The position numbers were made by a program, and so were the translations under genes. From Paralithodes platypus (Eukaryota; Arthropoda; Malacostraca; Decapoda; Lithodidae): a stretch of 64,000 nucleotides of DNA. How positions within the stretch are numbered: the first letter of the stretch is position 1; every line of letters starts with the position of its first letter. The stretch is from assembly GCA_032716605.1 (NCBI GenBank), contig CM064573.1, forward strand, positions 4,163,792-4,227,791, read 5' to 3'. Below are positions 21,882-32,222 of this stretch, in pieces. The notes beneath the pieces are model-generated. The model ran no database searches. It saw only the letters and a program-made list of their open reading frames with translations, and was not told where the DNA came from.

Positions 21882-23557
21882 CTAAATACGGTCATCCTGC
21901 CAAGCCACAGATCCTTGAGGGGAAGAGAAGTAGGTCTTGAGGTAGTTCCGTTGCTCCTTGGCAAGCCTGGTTGCAGTGTTGCGGGACACGGGTGGGATGT
22001 TGGTTCTTACAGGTGGGTCACTCCTCCAGGGGGCAGGTATGAGTTGGTGGGTGTGTGGGTCCTCTTGATCTACCTCTGTTCGGGGTGGGTTTCGTCCTCG
22101 TAGGATGTTGTGCAGAATGCATGAGGCCAACACAACAACCTCTGCACGCTCAGGTTTCATACACATTGCAGTGTGGAAAACCCGGAAGCGGTTGGCAAGA
22201 ATGCCAAAGGCGTTCTCTACCACCCGGCGGCCCCTGCTGAGTCTGTAGTTGTAGATCCGTTCAGGTTTCGTGAGGAATCGTTGGGGGTAGGGCTTCATCA
22301 GGTAGGCGCGCAGAGTGAATGCATCATCACCTGCTAAGAAGTATTCCGTTGGTGGTCCAGTGGGATCGGTAGAGATGACCTCGGCGGGGGGCAGTTTGGC
22401 GCTGTGTCTATCAAGCAACTTAGACAGACGTTATCTGTTATCTGCTCAACAGGTGCTGTTGTGTGTGTGTAAGTGTGAGAGTCCGAGTGTAGGGGGTGAG
22501 ACAGTGAAGCATGGGAACGAGGTGGCTTCAGAGATGGGGTCGTTTCGGGCCATGAGTGAGCACCGTGCCTCATGTGAAGGCAAGATGGCAGGTGCTCGTT
22601 GTACTCTACGTGCTTCACATGGCTCACTCCCTAGACTGGAACAAGACCTCACGGGCTTCACTGTTCATTGTAAAGCGGTGAATGTTAAGGCTCTCAGCCT
22701 ATGCCCGAGAGGAAGTAGGTTGGAATATAGAAAAAAAAAAAAAAAAAAAAAAAACGAGTGTGTGCAAAGCCACCACCATCAGACTCTGACCGTATGGCAC
22801 CAACGTCGATGTAGATGAACTTGTAGTTGGAGTCAACAATTGCCAACAGGACAACGGAAAAAAACTTCTTGTAGTTGAAGTAATATGTGCCACCAAAGGA
22901 TGGGTTGCGGATCTGTATGTGTTTGCCATCAATGGCTCCTATACAATGCGGCAGGTTCCATCGTTCCTCAAAGCCGCTGGCAACCTCCTTCCATTCAGCA
23001 GGCGATTGTGGCGTTTTGAGCTCCTGATCTCCGTAGACAGAGATGAGGGCCTGGCATGTGTCTGGAACAATTTGGCTGATGGTGTTGTGGGCAACCCGAA
23101 AGGAGTACTGCAGGCTCCTGTAGGTTTCACCCGTAGCGAGGAAACGTAGGGTGATGGCCACCCACAGACCAGGAGGAATGGGTTTTCGCCAGAACGTAGG
23201 TTTCCTCTGAATGATGGGGGTGACACGTTCCACAATCTCATCAAATAGTTGTTTGTCTACCCGGGTGAAGTTCTTGTACATGTGTGGACATTCTCTGGCC
23301 AACTCTTCCATCAGGTTCTCATAATGGCCATGTTCAAGCCTTCGTTGCAGATAAGGCTACACCCACACTGTCCTCTTGCTCCTTTCCTTCTTCTCTTGTT
23401 CCTCTTGATGGATGTAGTTTGCTATTCCAAGTAGTTTTAAGATTTCTATGTAGGAAAGGATCCATTTCATTAGCCGTGTGTTATGCCTGTTCTCCGGTTT
23501 GATTAGGGAGTTCACAAAATTTAACTCCTCCAGGATGAATTCCGTAATGTTGTTCAT
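21882..23557 (-). pseudogene. PIF/Harbinger DDE nuclease (transposase) 1, one stop and a repeat insertion
   Basis: ATG at 23557 (context GGCACCATGA) opens the reading frame. An in-frame TAG (23357-23359) follows RTVWV, after which the same phase continues (YLQRRLEHGHYENLMEEL). The nuclease core has the first aspartate in CIGAIDGKHIQIRNP, the second in LAGDDAFTLRAY and the glutamate in VVENAFGILANRF, the DDE_Tnp_4 pattern. A repeat at about 22432-22755 is inserted between the first and second catalytic motifs. The C-terminus (RLAKEQRNYLKTYF) ends at 21882. Its normal length would be about 440 residues. It catalyses excision and integration at TWA sites together with the accessory protein. Confidence 0.9.
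22432..22755 (+). mobile_element. A-tailed SINE-like repeat, copy 1
   Basis: About 320 bp begins near CTGCTCAACAGGTG and ends in a run of more than 20 A (22733-22754) after GGAATATAG. A second copy lies at about 61513-61823. It splits the Harbinger transposase between FAHT and LLDRHSAKL. No clear pol III boxes are visible in this copy, so it may be 5'-truncated. Confidence 0.7.
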
Positions 23558-23997
23558 GGTGCCGAGGAAGGAGTGGGAATGGCAAAGGTGTGGCCAGTCC
23601 TGCCCTTTTGTAGTTCCCAGATTCCAACCAATACCTACGTGGTTGACAAAGACTGTCTTTGTCTGTGTTTGGACAGACGGGGTGTGCCTACGATTGTCCG
23701 GAACCGGTCCAGGTAGGTCCTAAACAATCCCAAGACGTACGGCCTCAGCTACGCAGGTCTTGTGGGGGCGTGGCATGGGCGTGGCCTGTGTTCCCGCAAA
23801 TCGGGCAGCCCATGCGGACGAACGGGGACATGCTTACGCAAGTCGCAAACACGTACGTAGTTCAATACGACTACATGACGACTGACGTAACACTGGCCCC
23901 GTCACGGTACGTCTGTCGGGAAGTGCAATAGTCGTGGTTATATGGGCTTTACGGCCGGACTACTCCCATCACAACACAAAATTGGCGATTACGCCTG

Positions 23998-24042
23998 ACG
24001 GGAGCTGTCGGGAGCAATATACGTGAATGTGTGAACCAAGCA
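23998..24042 (-). repeat. Harbinger 1 right TIR
   Basis: This is the inverse of the left TIR, followed by TSD TTA at 24043-24045, after which gypsy coding sequence resumes. Confidence 0.9.
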
Positions 24043-24045
24043 TTA

Positions 24046-24949
24046 GTCTTGAGAGTTGTGGGAACGGGGCTATTGAACTCGATGAGGACGGGGAAACATG
24101 TCATGTGAACCTGTTAAAGGAGTTTGTGAGGCACCCACCTGAGCAGCCTACTGTCCCTGTGTTGGTCTGCAGCGGCCAAGGTGGAGAAGGAGAGGGGGGC
24201 AGTGAGGCACAGGTGGTAGAAAGTTGGGATTGTCATGTCTCGGTGGAGCAGTGGGCGGGGAACACGAGTCAGGTGGCTGTGGAAGCGCTTGAGGACCTGC
24301 CTGAGCAGCAGTGTGCAGCGATCCAGCACCTGCTCGGTTCATACCCCACTGTTTGTGCCGAGCACCCAGGCTTCACAACTCATGCGGTGCACGATGTTCC
24401 GCTGGCAGGTCACTTGGGTGTGAGTAAACCGTTGGCCTCGTTGTTTCGGTTGTTCAAGGTGGGCGACGAGGCTTTGGCATGGTTGTCAGGTCAGGGTCGA
24501 CCCATGGCTGCTAAGGGTGGTGGTCAGTATCAGGACATTAAGCAGATTGGTGAGGGTAACTATGGACTAGATACGCCCGACCGTCGCATAGCCTCCCAAT
24601 GCTGCCCTAGTAAAATGCAACAGCCCTACCATAGACCGACTGTATCTGGCCGTGTCGCTGAAGGCGGTGATGCTGCGCAGACAGATGTAGTCGCAAGGAA
24701 TGCGGGGGTGCGCATGTACGGTATCGGCGGGGAAGCATTAGCACTTATGAACTATGGGAGTGAATGCACAGATGGTACAGATTGTCCCTCTCATGACCTG
24801 GCTGTTTTAGGGACAGAGGTGGAGAAGGAGGGAGACTATAGTTTAGAAACTGCGGTCCCGGCTGGGTTGTGGGAGGGCAATGAGCATGTTGTTCTTCGAG
24901 ATAAGTTGCAACCTCTTGTTCCTAAAGCACCCGTCACACCTAGCCGATT
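24046..24949 (+). pseudogene. Rearranged gypsy pol remnant
   Basis: Coding resumes after the Harbinger 1 TSD. DGETCHVNLLKEFV is the sort of sequence found at the C-terminal end of a gypsy integrase. Then LPEQQCAAIQHLLGSYPTV and HAVHDV resemble the stretch just before a reverse transcriptase, and this joins directly to PLAGHLGVSKPLASLFRLF, which looks like an integrase N-terminal zinc region. The RT and RNase H between are missing. The rest is glycine-rich with no recognised domain and ends at the second Harbinger insertion. It appears to be a deletion/rearrangement derivative of the gypsy whose gag is at 6766-9010. Confidence 0.6.
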
Positions 24950-24952
24950 TTA

Positions 24953-24996
24953 GGCCAAGACTGTCCGCGACCTAAGGGTCGTGGACAGTCTTGGTC
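24953..24996 (+). repeat. Harbinger 2 left TIR, self-palindromic
   Basis: The arms CCAAGACTGTCCGCGACC and GGTCGTGGACAGTCTTGG are perfect inverses around a 4-base centre, so the terminus can fold on itself. The region 25000-25500 is GC-rich subterminal DNA with repeated CGGCGTCA-like motifs. Confidence 0.75.
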
Positions 24997-25515
24997 TACG
25001 TCGCCGCGCATCATGGGCCGTCGCCAACATAACAAACAGGTCGGGATGGGTCTTCACATACCCCCTCAAAAGTTCTACATGCACAACATTGAGAAATCAA
25101 GTCGGCGTGGAGTGAGGTCAAAAAATGGGACGGGAAGGGGACGGGAGGCTGATGGCGTGTGACGGCGCTTGACAGGAAAAGGTAGGCGTCAGTGCGGCGG
25201 CACACGGCACCATAAATGAGGTCTGCGTCAGGCGGCGTCACCATAACAACCTGCGGGGATCAGCGGCGGCTTGCGGCGACCCAACGATGCCCTAACGGTC
25301 CTGGATTTTGTAATCCGGAGGGGGCTCGCCGTCAAACGGCGTCAGGCGTTAATACATAGGTGACGATGGTTGGCGGCCATCGCCTCCAAGCGGCGTAAAA
25401 ACATACTGGGGTCTCCGGTATGCGCAGCCATGCGGGGACCCCCTCCTGTAGCGCGGCGATGTGGCAACGTCGCACGTGGCACCAGCGCAGACCGTGTGAC
25501 GTGGCTGCCAACCCC

Positions 25516-25522
25516 TATAAAA
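25516..25522 (+). promoter_or_regulatory. TATA box for the Harbinger 2 accessory gene
   Basis: TATAAAA lies 122 bases before the ATG at 25638. Confidence 0.6.
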
Positions 25523-25637
25523 ACAACGCGCCGCCATGCACCGCCCTATGTTTCCCACTCACCACCAACACCACCACGCGCGCCAACCCTGTCTCCTGAT
25601 TTTCATCGCTCCCACCACCAACTCTTTCCTCGCCACC

Positions 25638-26064
25638 ATGCCACGTCCGAGAACCAAGAAGACGATGAACAAGCCCATGCACCAGTCGAGCTCATCCAGC
25701 AGCGAGGATGAGAGCAACACGGGACTCCAGGGAAACACGAATGAGGAAGAAACGGCGGTTGAACCTGGTGTACGTGGTGAACACGAGGAGCCACAACCGG
25801 CCGCCCCTGCCCTGCCTGCCACCTACTCACCGTCCAATGATGCCGCTGACGATGAGATTGACATGGAACAGGAATCCTCGAAGCCCGGCCGCCATCGACA
25901 CATCATTAAAGTGGTGTATAGTGACGAGCAGGAGCTTGACTTGGCCGACTGGTACGAGCATCACCCCGTTTTATACGCCAAGGGGCGTAAGGATTTTAAG
26001 GACACCGCCCTCAAAGCTGCCCTCTTCGAGACCAAGGCCAAGTCCATGGAACCCCCTCTTACAG
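25638..26064 (+). CDS. Harbinger 2 MADF/Myb-like accessory protein, exon 1
   Basis: ATG at 25638 in a GCCACCATG context; the upstream open frame is 5' UTR. The protein starts with a basic then serine-rich tail, an acidic centre (DDEIDMEQE), and the start of the DNA-binding domain (QELDLADWYEHHPVLYAKGRKDFKD, matching the layout of element 1). The exon ends at an ACAG-GTGAGT donor; the following intron (26065-26537) is AT-rich with nothing else recognised. Confidence 0.75.
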
Positions 26065-26537
26065 GTGAGTTTAGTGCCCATAATGTGTTAATTAATAATG
26101 GTTGAGGAGAGCGATGATGATTCGAGTATTACAAGCAAATAAATGAAATGCACGTGAGTGCATGACAGTTGGAGAACATGTGCACATAAATCTAACCCCA
26201 ATCATGCTGAAAGTGAAAGTGAACGAACCATCATTTATCTCGTACACCATATACCTATGAATGCCACGTGGATATGTGTGTTAATTTGAAATATGATAAT
26301 TTTTATTATGATATTATTATATTATATCATTATTATAGTATTAGAACAATAATCATAATAAGAATAATATTATAATATTATTGTTATTTGGTAAAAATGT
26401 TCGTGGTGCAATGAATAGTGTGTTCACCGAGACATAAAATATCACTACATAATGTCATTAATATGTGATGTACGGTACCCTATCATGGTATATATATGTG
26501 TATATATTATTAATGTATATATCTCTCCACCTCACAG

Positions 26538-26710
26538 GGATGCAAGTGAAGGGCTTCCTAGAGGGAATGCGGACTCGTTATGGCCGCATTACAGAGACCA
26601 AGAGTGGACAGGCCCCACCCCGACACACGGACCGGGATAAGTGAATTATCGCCACGTTTGACTTTCTCAAGGACCACATCGTGCGCCAGACTGGTCGTCA
26701 GAATAGCCAG
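26538..26710 (+). pseudogene. Harbinger 2 accessory protein, exon 2 with in-frame TGA
   Basis: The exon starts after CTCACAG, joins exon 1 in phase, and encodes the rest of the DNA-binding domain (FLEGMRTRYGRITETKSG, then FDFLKDHIVRQ). The TGA at 26642-26644 stands where element 1 has the tryptophan of EKWIID, so a TGG-to-TGA change has inactivated the gene. The donor is CAG-GTAAAT at 26710. The next intron (26711-27245) is AT-rich with a TA microsatellite near 27170-27200. Confidence 0.78.
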
Positions 26711-27165
26711 GTAAATGTTTTTTTAATTACTGTTTTGCATGTCTCGAGTATTTAAAAGTGTTTGACAGTGACCAGCCACGTGTGGACAAATTATGTTTGT
26801 GGAGACTCGTTGTGCATACCACAGGTTTCTGACCTGACCTGGTTGTGGTATCTGCCGTTTGTTATTCCTTTCGTTATTTCATTATTGTATTGATTTAGTT
26901 ATTAATTGAATATCTTTTATATATATATTGTAATTAATTTATTCATGTACTTAGATTAATATTGATTTATTGATTTATATAAGGTATTTAGTCATTATTT
27001 ATACATTATTTATTATGTATGTATGTATTTTTTGATTGATTCCTTTCTTTATTTCATTATTGTATTAGTTTATTTAGTTATTGAATATGTTTTATATATA
27101 TATATATAACGTAAATCATTTATTTATGCATACATTATTCATGCAGTGGATGAATGAAACAAGCC

Positions 27166-27205
<40 letters not shown>

Positions 27206-27245
27206 TATAATATTACATATCAATACTAATAATTGACTATTTCAG

Positions 27246-27428
27246 TGTGGTATCGCCCCTCGTGCTCCCAGCGTTGCCAGCGTGGAGGAGGAACAGGAGG
27301 AGGAAGAGGAGGATGAGGTGGTAGTGGGCGACAGCACTGCCAAAGGTCCCCCGAAGCAAGGAGCAGCCGCCAAAAGGAAACGTCGCAGGAGCCCTGAAGT
27401 CGACGAGGTTGACTCACTACTGCGAAAG
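27246..27428 (+). CDS. Harbinger 2 accessory protein, exon 3
   Basis: After a TATTTCAG acceptor, 61 codons in phase encode an acidic run (EEEQEEEEEDEVVVGD) and a basic nuclear-localisation-like KRKRRRSP. The donor is AAAG-GTAACG. Intron 27429-27757 is AT-rich. Confidence 0.68.
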
Positions 27429-27757
27429 GTAACGAATCATTCATATTATTTATTATTATTATTATTATTATATAGTCATGCCCAATCCAAATGTTTGTAG
27501 TGTGTGGTTTATAATCTTTTTAATGTCATTTGTTGTCATTATGTATTGTTAATAACATGTTTATTATGTAATGTTGTTAGTTATTTTGTACATATTTAAG
27601 ATTGTAGAAAATCATTCAATATTATTACATAACTGTCTTCGTGGTGCAGCATCGTGGGTATATAAATCATTCAATACATTACCGAGTGCCTGTCAGACCA
27701 CATAAATAATATACAACATGTCATGTAGCATACTAATTATTCGTAACCACTTTTCAG

Positions 27758-28408
27758 CTTCAGGACAGGTCCAGAGGCAATGAGGAACTGCAGGCCTTGA
27801 TCAAGACCCGGCTGCGTCATCAGACAAAGCGTGAGGCCCATGTCCAATCATTGTTTGATTATCTGACCAGTCTTGGATCTGATGTGCACCCCTCCCTCCA
27901 TGAAGAGTTGGATAGCGCCCTCATCAAGGTCACACAGCACTTCAAAGCTGAGACCCGCAAGATCCAGCGCCAGGAGGAGCAGGCTTTGTTGTGCCGTCCT
28001 TCCCCCCCACCACAGCAACTGGTATCCCGCCCGGCCCGGGAGTGCACCCCCCAGCAAGGCCACTCCAGCCAGCATGACCAGGGGTATCAGGTGGGTAGGA
28101 CAAACTACACCCACCAGCAAGAGTCCATGTGGAGCACACCTGGCCCCAGCTTGGGCTGCAACCCACCCATCCCAGGCACACCCGGTCATGCTCCATCAGC
28201 TGGCCACCTCCTGAACCTCCCCAGCCCCTCAGCACCGCTACCCTTCTCAGGCAGCTCACCTGGCACCAGCCAATTCCTGGAGAGCATCCTCACCCAAACT
28301 AACATGTTACTAGTGAATAATAAAATCTGTTTTGTAGAACTGTGTATATATCTTACCTTCTATACCATGTCGTTTTGCCATGATACCATACCAGCTGGTG
28401 AAGTATAG
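27758..28408 (+). CDS. Harbinger 2 accessory protein, exon 4
   Basis: After a TTTTCAG acceptor the frame encodes a helical region (RNEELQALIKTRLRH is the style; see also HEELDSALIKVTQHF) and a glutamine/proline/glycine-rich tail. It ends at 28408, overlapping by about 50 bases the 3' end of the convergent transposase. The AATAAA near 28318 is a possible poly(A) signal, in which case the last 25 codons may be untranslated in practice. Confidence 0.62.
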   Translation, partial: LQDRSRGNEELQALIKTRLRHQTKREAHVQSLFDYLTSLGSDVHPSLHEELDSALIKVTQHFKAETRKIQRQEEQALLCRPSPPPQQLVSRPARECTPQQGHSSQHDQGYQVGRTNYTHQQESMWSTPGPSLGCNPPIPGTPGHAPSAGHLLNLPSPSAPLPFSGSSPGTSQFLESILTQTNMLLVNNKICFVELCIYLTFYTMSFCHDTIPAGEV

Positions 28409-28678
28409 TACCCCCTGAGGAAGTCCCTCTGTTCCTTGGCGAGCCTTGTGGTTTGGTTTCCAGCGAGAGACTGGATATCTGCCATCTGCTAACTCTCCCT
28501 CCACGAACCAGCTGTGACCAGGTGTGTCACTGGGTCCTCAGTATCAATGAGGGTGGAGGGAATTCCAGGTGTACATTGGCGAAGAAGGTTGTGCAGGCAA
28601 CAGCAGGCCAACACAACACTCTCCACCCTCTTGGGTTGTATGGCCATGATGGTGAATAGACACCTGAATCTGTCAATA
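28360..28678 (-). pseudogene. Harbinger 2 transposase, exon 2, with internal TAG
   Basis: The exon follows a TATTGACAG acceptor on the minus strand and encodes the C-terminal part after the catalytic glutamate: FRCLFTIMAIQPKRVESVV, LHNLLRQ and then TTRLAKEQRDFLRGYY, ending at TAG 28360-28362. An in-frame TAG at 28489-28491 after AGSWRES breaks it. It lines up with the uninterrupted C-terminus of transposase 1. Confidence 0.82.
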
Positions 28679-31600
28679 TATAAATAAACGACATAATTAA
28701 ATAATTAAATAATAAATATATTATCAATAACAATCAAAATATAAGATTAGGTATACTAATTACAGAAAAAATGAAAAATAACAACATTCAATACATAATT
28801 AAATTAATAATAATGTTATGCCCTGTTTTTCTACAGGATTAACTTGGGTAATGTGGGCTCTATCTGACTGGGTATATAAGGCTGCATGCACAATACAAGG
28901 TATGAGGAATAGAGAACACAAAATAAACACACGGTAACACGACACACGATAACGTTTATTTAAATAGGTGAATAAAGAGCATAGAAAGATAGTAATACTC
29001 GTACAAAACAAATAATAGAAGGGAACTGCTAGCATTAGCGGATCTGGATGGAGCCTAGTCTCCCACTTCCAACGTTCAGGTATACTCTTCTGATCACGGG
29101 TTTCTGTTAGCAAGGTTTATTATACTGGAAGACCTCAATGTATTTATGTATTCAATTTCACTAATTAGATTTCTTACTGGCAGGTCGCGTGCCCAAGTAG
29201 CAGCTCACAGTTAGAATTAGATACGCGTATATTTCTGAACACGGAAATTCTAGTAACCTCAAGGGGGTACTGATCTAAGATTTATATTCTTATGGCAGAA
29301 ATACGTAGAACACAAATCAGTGGGCGAACGTTAGATATCACTAGGGTTTTAATATCTGAATAAGGTAATTACGAGAGTCAATGTCGCCTGTTAATTAATG
29401 AACACTGATACGCTTAGTACGTCCCAAATGGAATGGTTAAATATGAGTTACACTGGGCAAGTTATAGCCACTTCATAGAAAAGTTAATAAGTGAATGTCG
29501 AACTGGTACTATAACACTTAGTACTAGTAACGTGAATCTTGAATAGTATTTGTTGGTCTGGTCCTGGTTATCTTGCTTCCGGTGATGTTGGGGGCTAACG
29601 ACTGGTTCCTCGGCCATCCAGGTGGTCCAAAATGTAGGAAGTTCTCAAGTCGGATCTCTTGGCGATCGGTGCTGGCTACACACTTATATACCCACTAATT
29701 TGTGTGAAGGTTATAAGGTGCACGTGGTACTTGTACATGGACAGATCTTCTATTTAACTTCTGCCATGGAGTCTGCCGGCTCAGGAATCTCTCAACTCAG
29801 GAACAACACAAGGGCAGAGCTAGAGGTTAACTTCAGGGTAGTGACCACTGGTTGGTGTCTAACTTTCAACTGATTTGACTGGGGGCGGGAGCTAGGTTTA
29901 TAGGCTCGGTTCTGGACCCTGTAGGCAATAGGGATCTCGAGTCTTATGGACTTATTTGAGCTCTCAATAGATATGGGGACTAGGTAAGATGGTGATTACT
30001 GTTGTGGCACATGGCTATGGAAGCCTTCATTTTGTGATATAACTGAGCCTTAGTAAAAGGTACTATTTTGGCTCTACTGGAAGTATTTATGGGAGGGAGA
30101 CTGGATCTACTTTGCGGGGAGGACTGGGACAGCTGTGATAGGGGCGTCTCTCTTATATTACTCAGTCTTCGTTCTATTGCATAGCTGAGGTGCTAATTTG
30201 ACTATCCGAGTATGTAAAACAGGTGAATGGGTTATTGTGGGTAAAGAGAGGTGAGTAAGGGGGTTAGACATGCATGGTTAGTTCATTGATAGGAAGAATT
30301 CCTAGGCTACCTGGCAATGACCCGGAAGTCAAACAGGGGTCAGGTATACCTCCGCGGGGGTGGGGGTCTCCCTCCTCGGGTGGGTAAAAAAGGGGTAGCC
30401 GGGCGCTCTCCCTCTGGGATGGTCGTCCGGCGGCTGTGGCCAGGGGCTTGCCATATCACCAGTGTTTGTAATAACCCTCTGTTTATGAGACAGATGTGGG
30501 TCTTCTTAATATCCAAACCGAAGGTGCCTTGGCTAGCTGGTTTTAATCGGTTGGTTGTTAATCGTATGGTTTGCTGGATGTGGTGGCGACTGGTTGCTAA
30601 CTCTGCCACATTTATCTGGAAGTATGGCAATAGAAGTTAATTACTGGTGAGGCGGCTAGCCTCGCACCGACGACCATTGGGTGCAGGGTTGTGAATAGGT
30701 TGTAAGAGAATAGATGGCATGCAAGGGGTTAGTAAATTTCTAATGTTGTCCTGGCCTACTAAGGGAAGGCAGGCTGGATAGGAGTATATATATAAAAGGT
30801 TGGAGAGCGTTAGCAACGGAAAAATCAAGGATCTTCAAGAGGTATGAGAGAGAGGCTAGGTCGGACAAGAGTCGAGAAGCGCGGGGTATTTTTAATGAGA
30901 GGGGAGGAGTTCAGGGGGGGCTATAGGGAAATTTGACCCTAAGGTCTCTGGGCGTGGGGGTGGCACTAGGCTGCAGTTGATATTGGAGTTTGAAAAGGCA
31001 GTGAAAGTACGTTAGCCGAATGCTACCGGGGAATGCAACTATGGGCTGGTATATGAGTCTGGAAAAGATAGAATTATGTGGACTGTGGGGCTGGGGGCGG
31101 GGGGGGGGGAGAAGGAGGTGAACTGTAGGTGTGTGCTTGACTGTGGGTAAAGTGGGGAAAAACATGGTGTATTATTCCTTGTCAGTACGAGGGGTTATGG
31201 ATACTATTAGTTGGCACGAGCTTTTGCACGTCTAGTTGTCCCTGGGAACTGCGTTTTCTATGAAATATACCAAGAAAAGCGGCAGTTCGTAGGGGTACTT
31301 CGTTATTGTTTCGAGGTACTTATGACAGACAATGGTAACAAAGGTTATCTATACAATCTCTGGTTGGGGTAAGAATTGGAGTTACTGCATGGTGGCTAAC
31401 ATCTTCAGTCATTATCTCTGTCTAGGTCTTACAGGAACAATGGTTATATACAATATGGTGTACCCGTGGGTATCATAGTTTCTTATCAATTAGGACATGG
31501 GGTTTTAATCTACTACTTCTCGGATGGAAGAACATACATAGATTTATGGCTGTCTGACGGGTTGGCATTGGCTCAACCTTAGGGACAGGGCATGGGTGTT

Positions 31601-31782
31601 TTAATATGAATGTGTATTCCTGTTCATCATCATGTAGGTAGAGTCGGGCGGGTAAGAGGTGTAAGACATGAAGCAAATTGGAGTAGTGTGGACTGTGGAT
31701 ACGAAGGAGGTAAGTGGAAGACGTATGACAATTGTGGAAAAGTAAATGGAAAAAGGTGAACAAAATGGCGGATAAAGATACT

Positions 31783-31995
31783 TAACCTAAGGATTGAATA
31801 CATAGATTTTATGGGCGATGAATCTTCAGAAACTTAGTCTGGCAAGACAAGATATGTTAGGGAATGTTAATATTAATACTTAAACTAAGGATTGAATACA
31901 TAGATTTATTGGGGCGATGGGTCTTCAGAAACTTAGTCTGGCAAGACAAGATATGTTAGGGAATGTTAATATTAATACGTAACCTAAGGATTGAA
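31783..31995 (+). repeat. Tandem repeat, about 100 bp unit, just over two copies
   Basis: CTAAGGATTGAATACAT recurs at about 31786, 31885 and 31984, with the intervening AGTCTGGCAAGACAAG block conserved. Confidence 0.85.
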
Positions 31996-32193
31996 TACAT
32001 CGATGAACGACGACATTATAGTCGTCGTCCTAATAAGGTGATGAAACCTGGTTGATCTGCACTTGGCACAATACGACACAAGGACAGTGCCGCTATGTCG
32101 TATCAATACTGGTGGCAGTAAATATTATAGAGACACTTAGTTACTAGAGGAACAATGCAAGGGGCGACTGAGCACGGGTTACATATATCTATG

Positions 32194-32222
32194 CTCGTTG
32201 TTGTTGTTGTTGTTGTTGTTGT
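32194..32222 (+). repeat. GTT trinucleotide microsatellite
   Basis: About nine GTT units. Confidence 0.9.

Larger units (their letters stand above)
9014..24042. mobile_element. PIF/Harbinger element 1 with nested LINE, BEL and SINE-like insertions
   Basis: Both ends start TGCTTGGTTCACACATTCAC, the flanks are direct TTA triplets (9011-9013 and 24043-24045), and the two genes inside are those typical of PIF/Harbinger: a MADF/Myb-like protein and a DDE_Tnp_4-type nuclease, convergent. The TTA target duplication is diagnostic for this superfamily. The insertion splits a gypsy element. Without the later insertions (LINE with BEL about 10.1 kb, repeat 0.3 kb) the element would be about 4.6 kb, a normal size for an autonomous Harbinger. 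The subterminal regions 9060-9480 and 23560-23997 are rich in CGGGA/TCCCG and GTACG-like motifs, which could be transposase-binding repeats. Confidence 0.9.

Noticed and set aside
30317..30640. 107-codon + strand frame in the Harbinger 2 intron
   Set aside because: No motif, GC-skewed local sequence, and an equally long antisense frame; no support as a gene.
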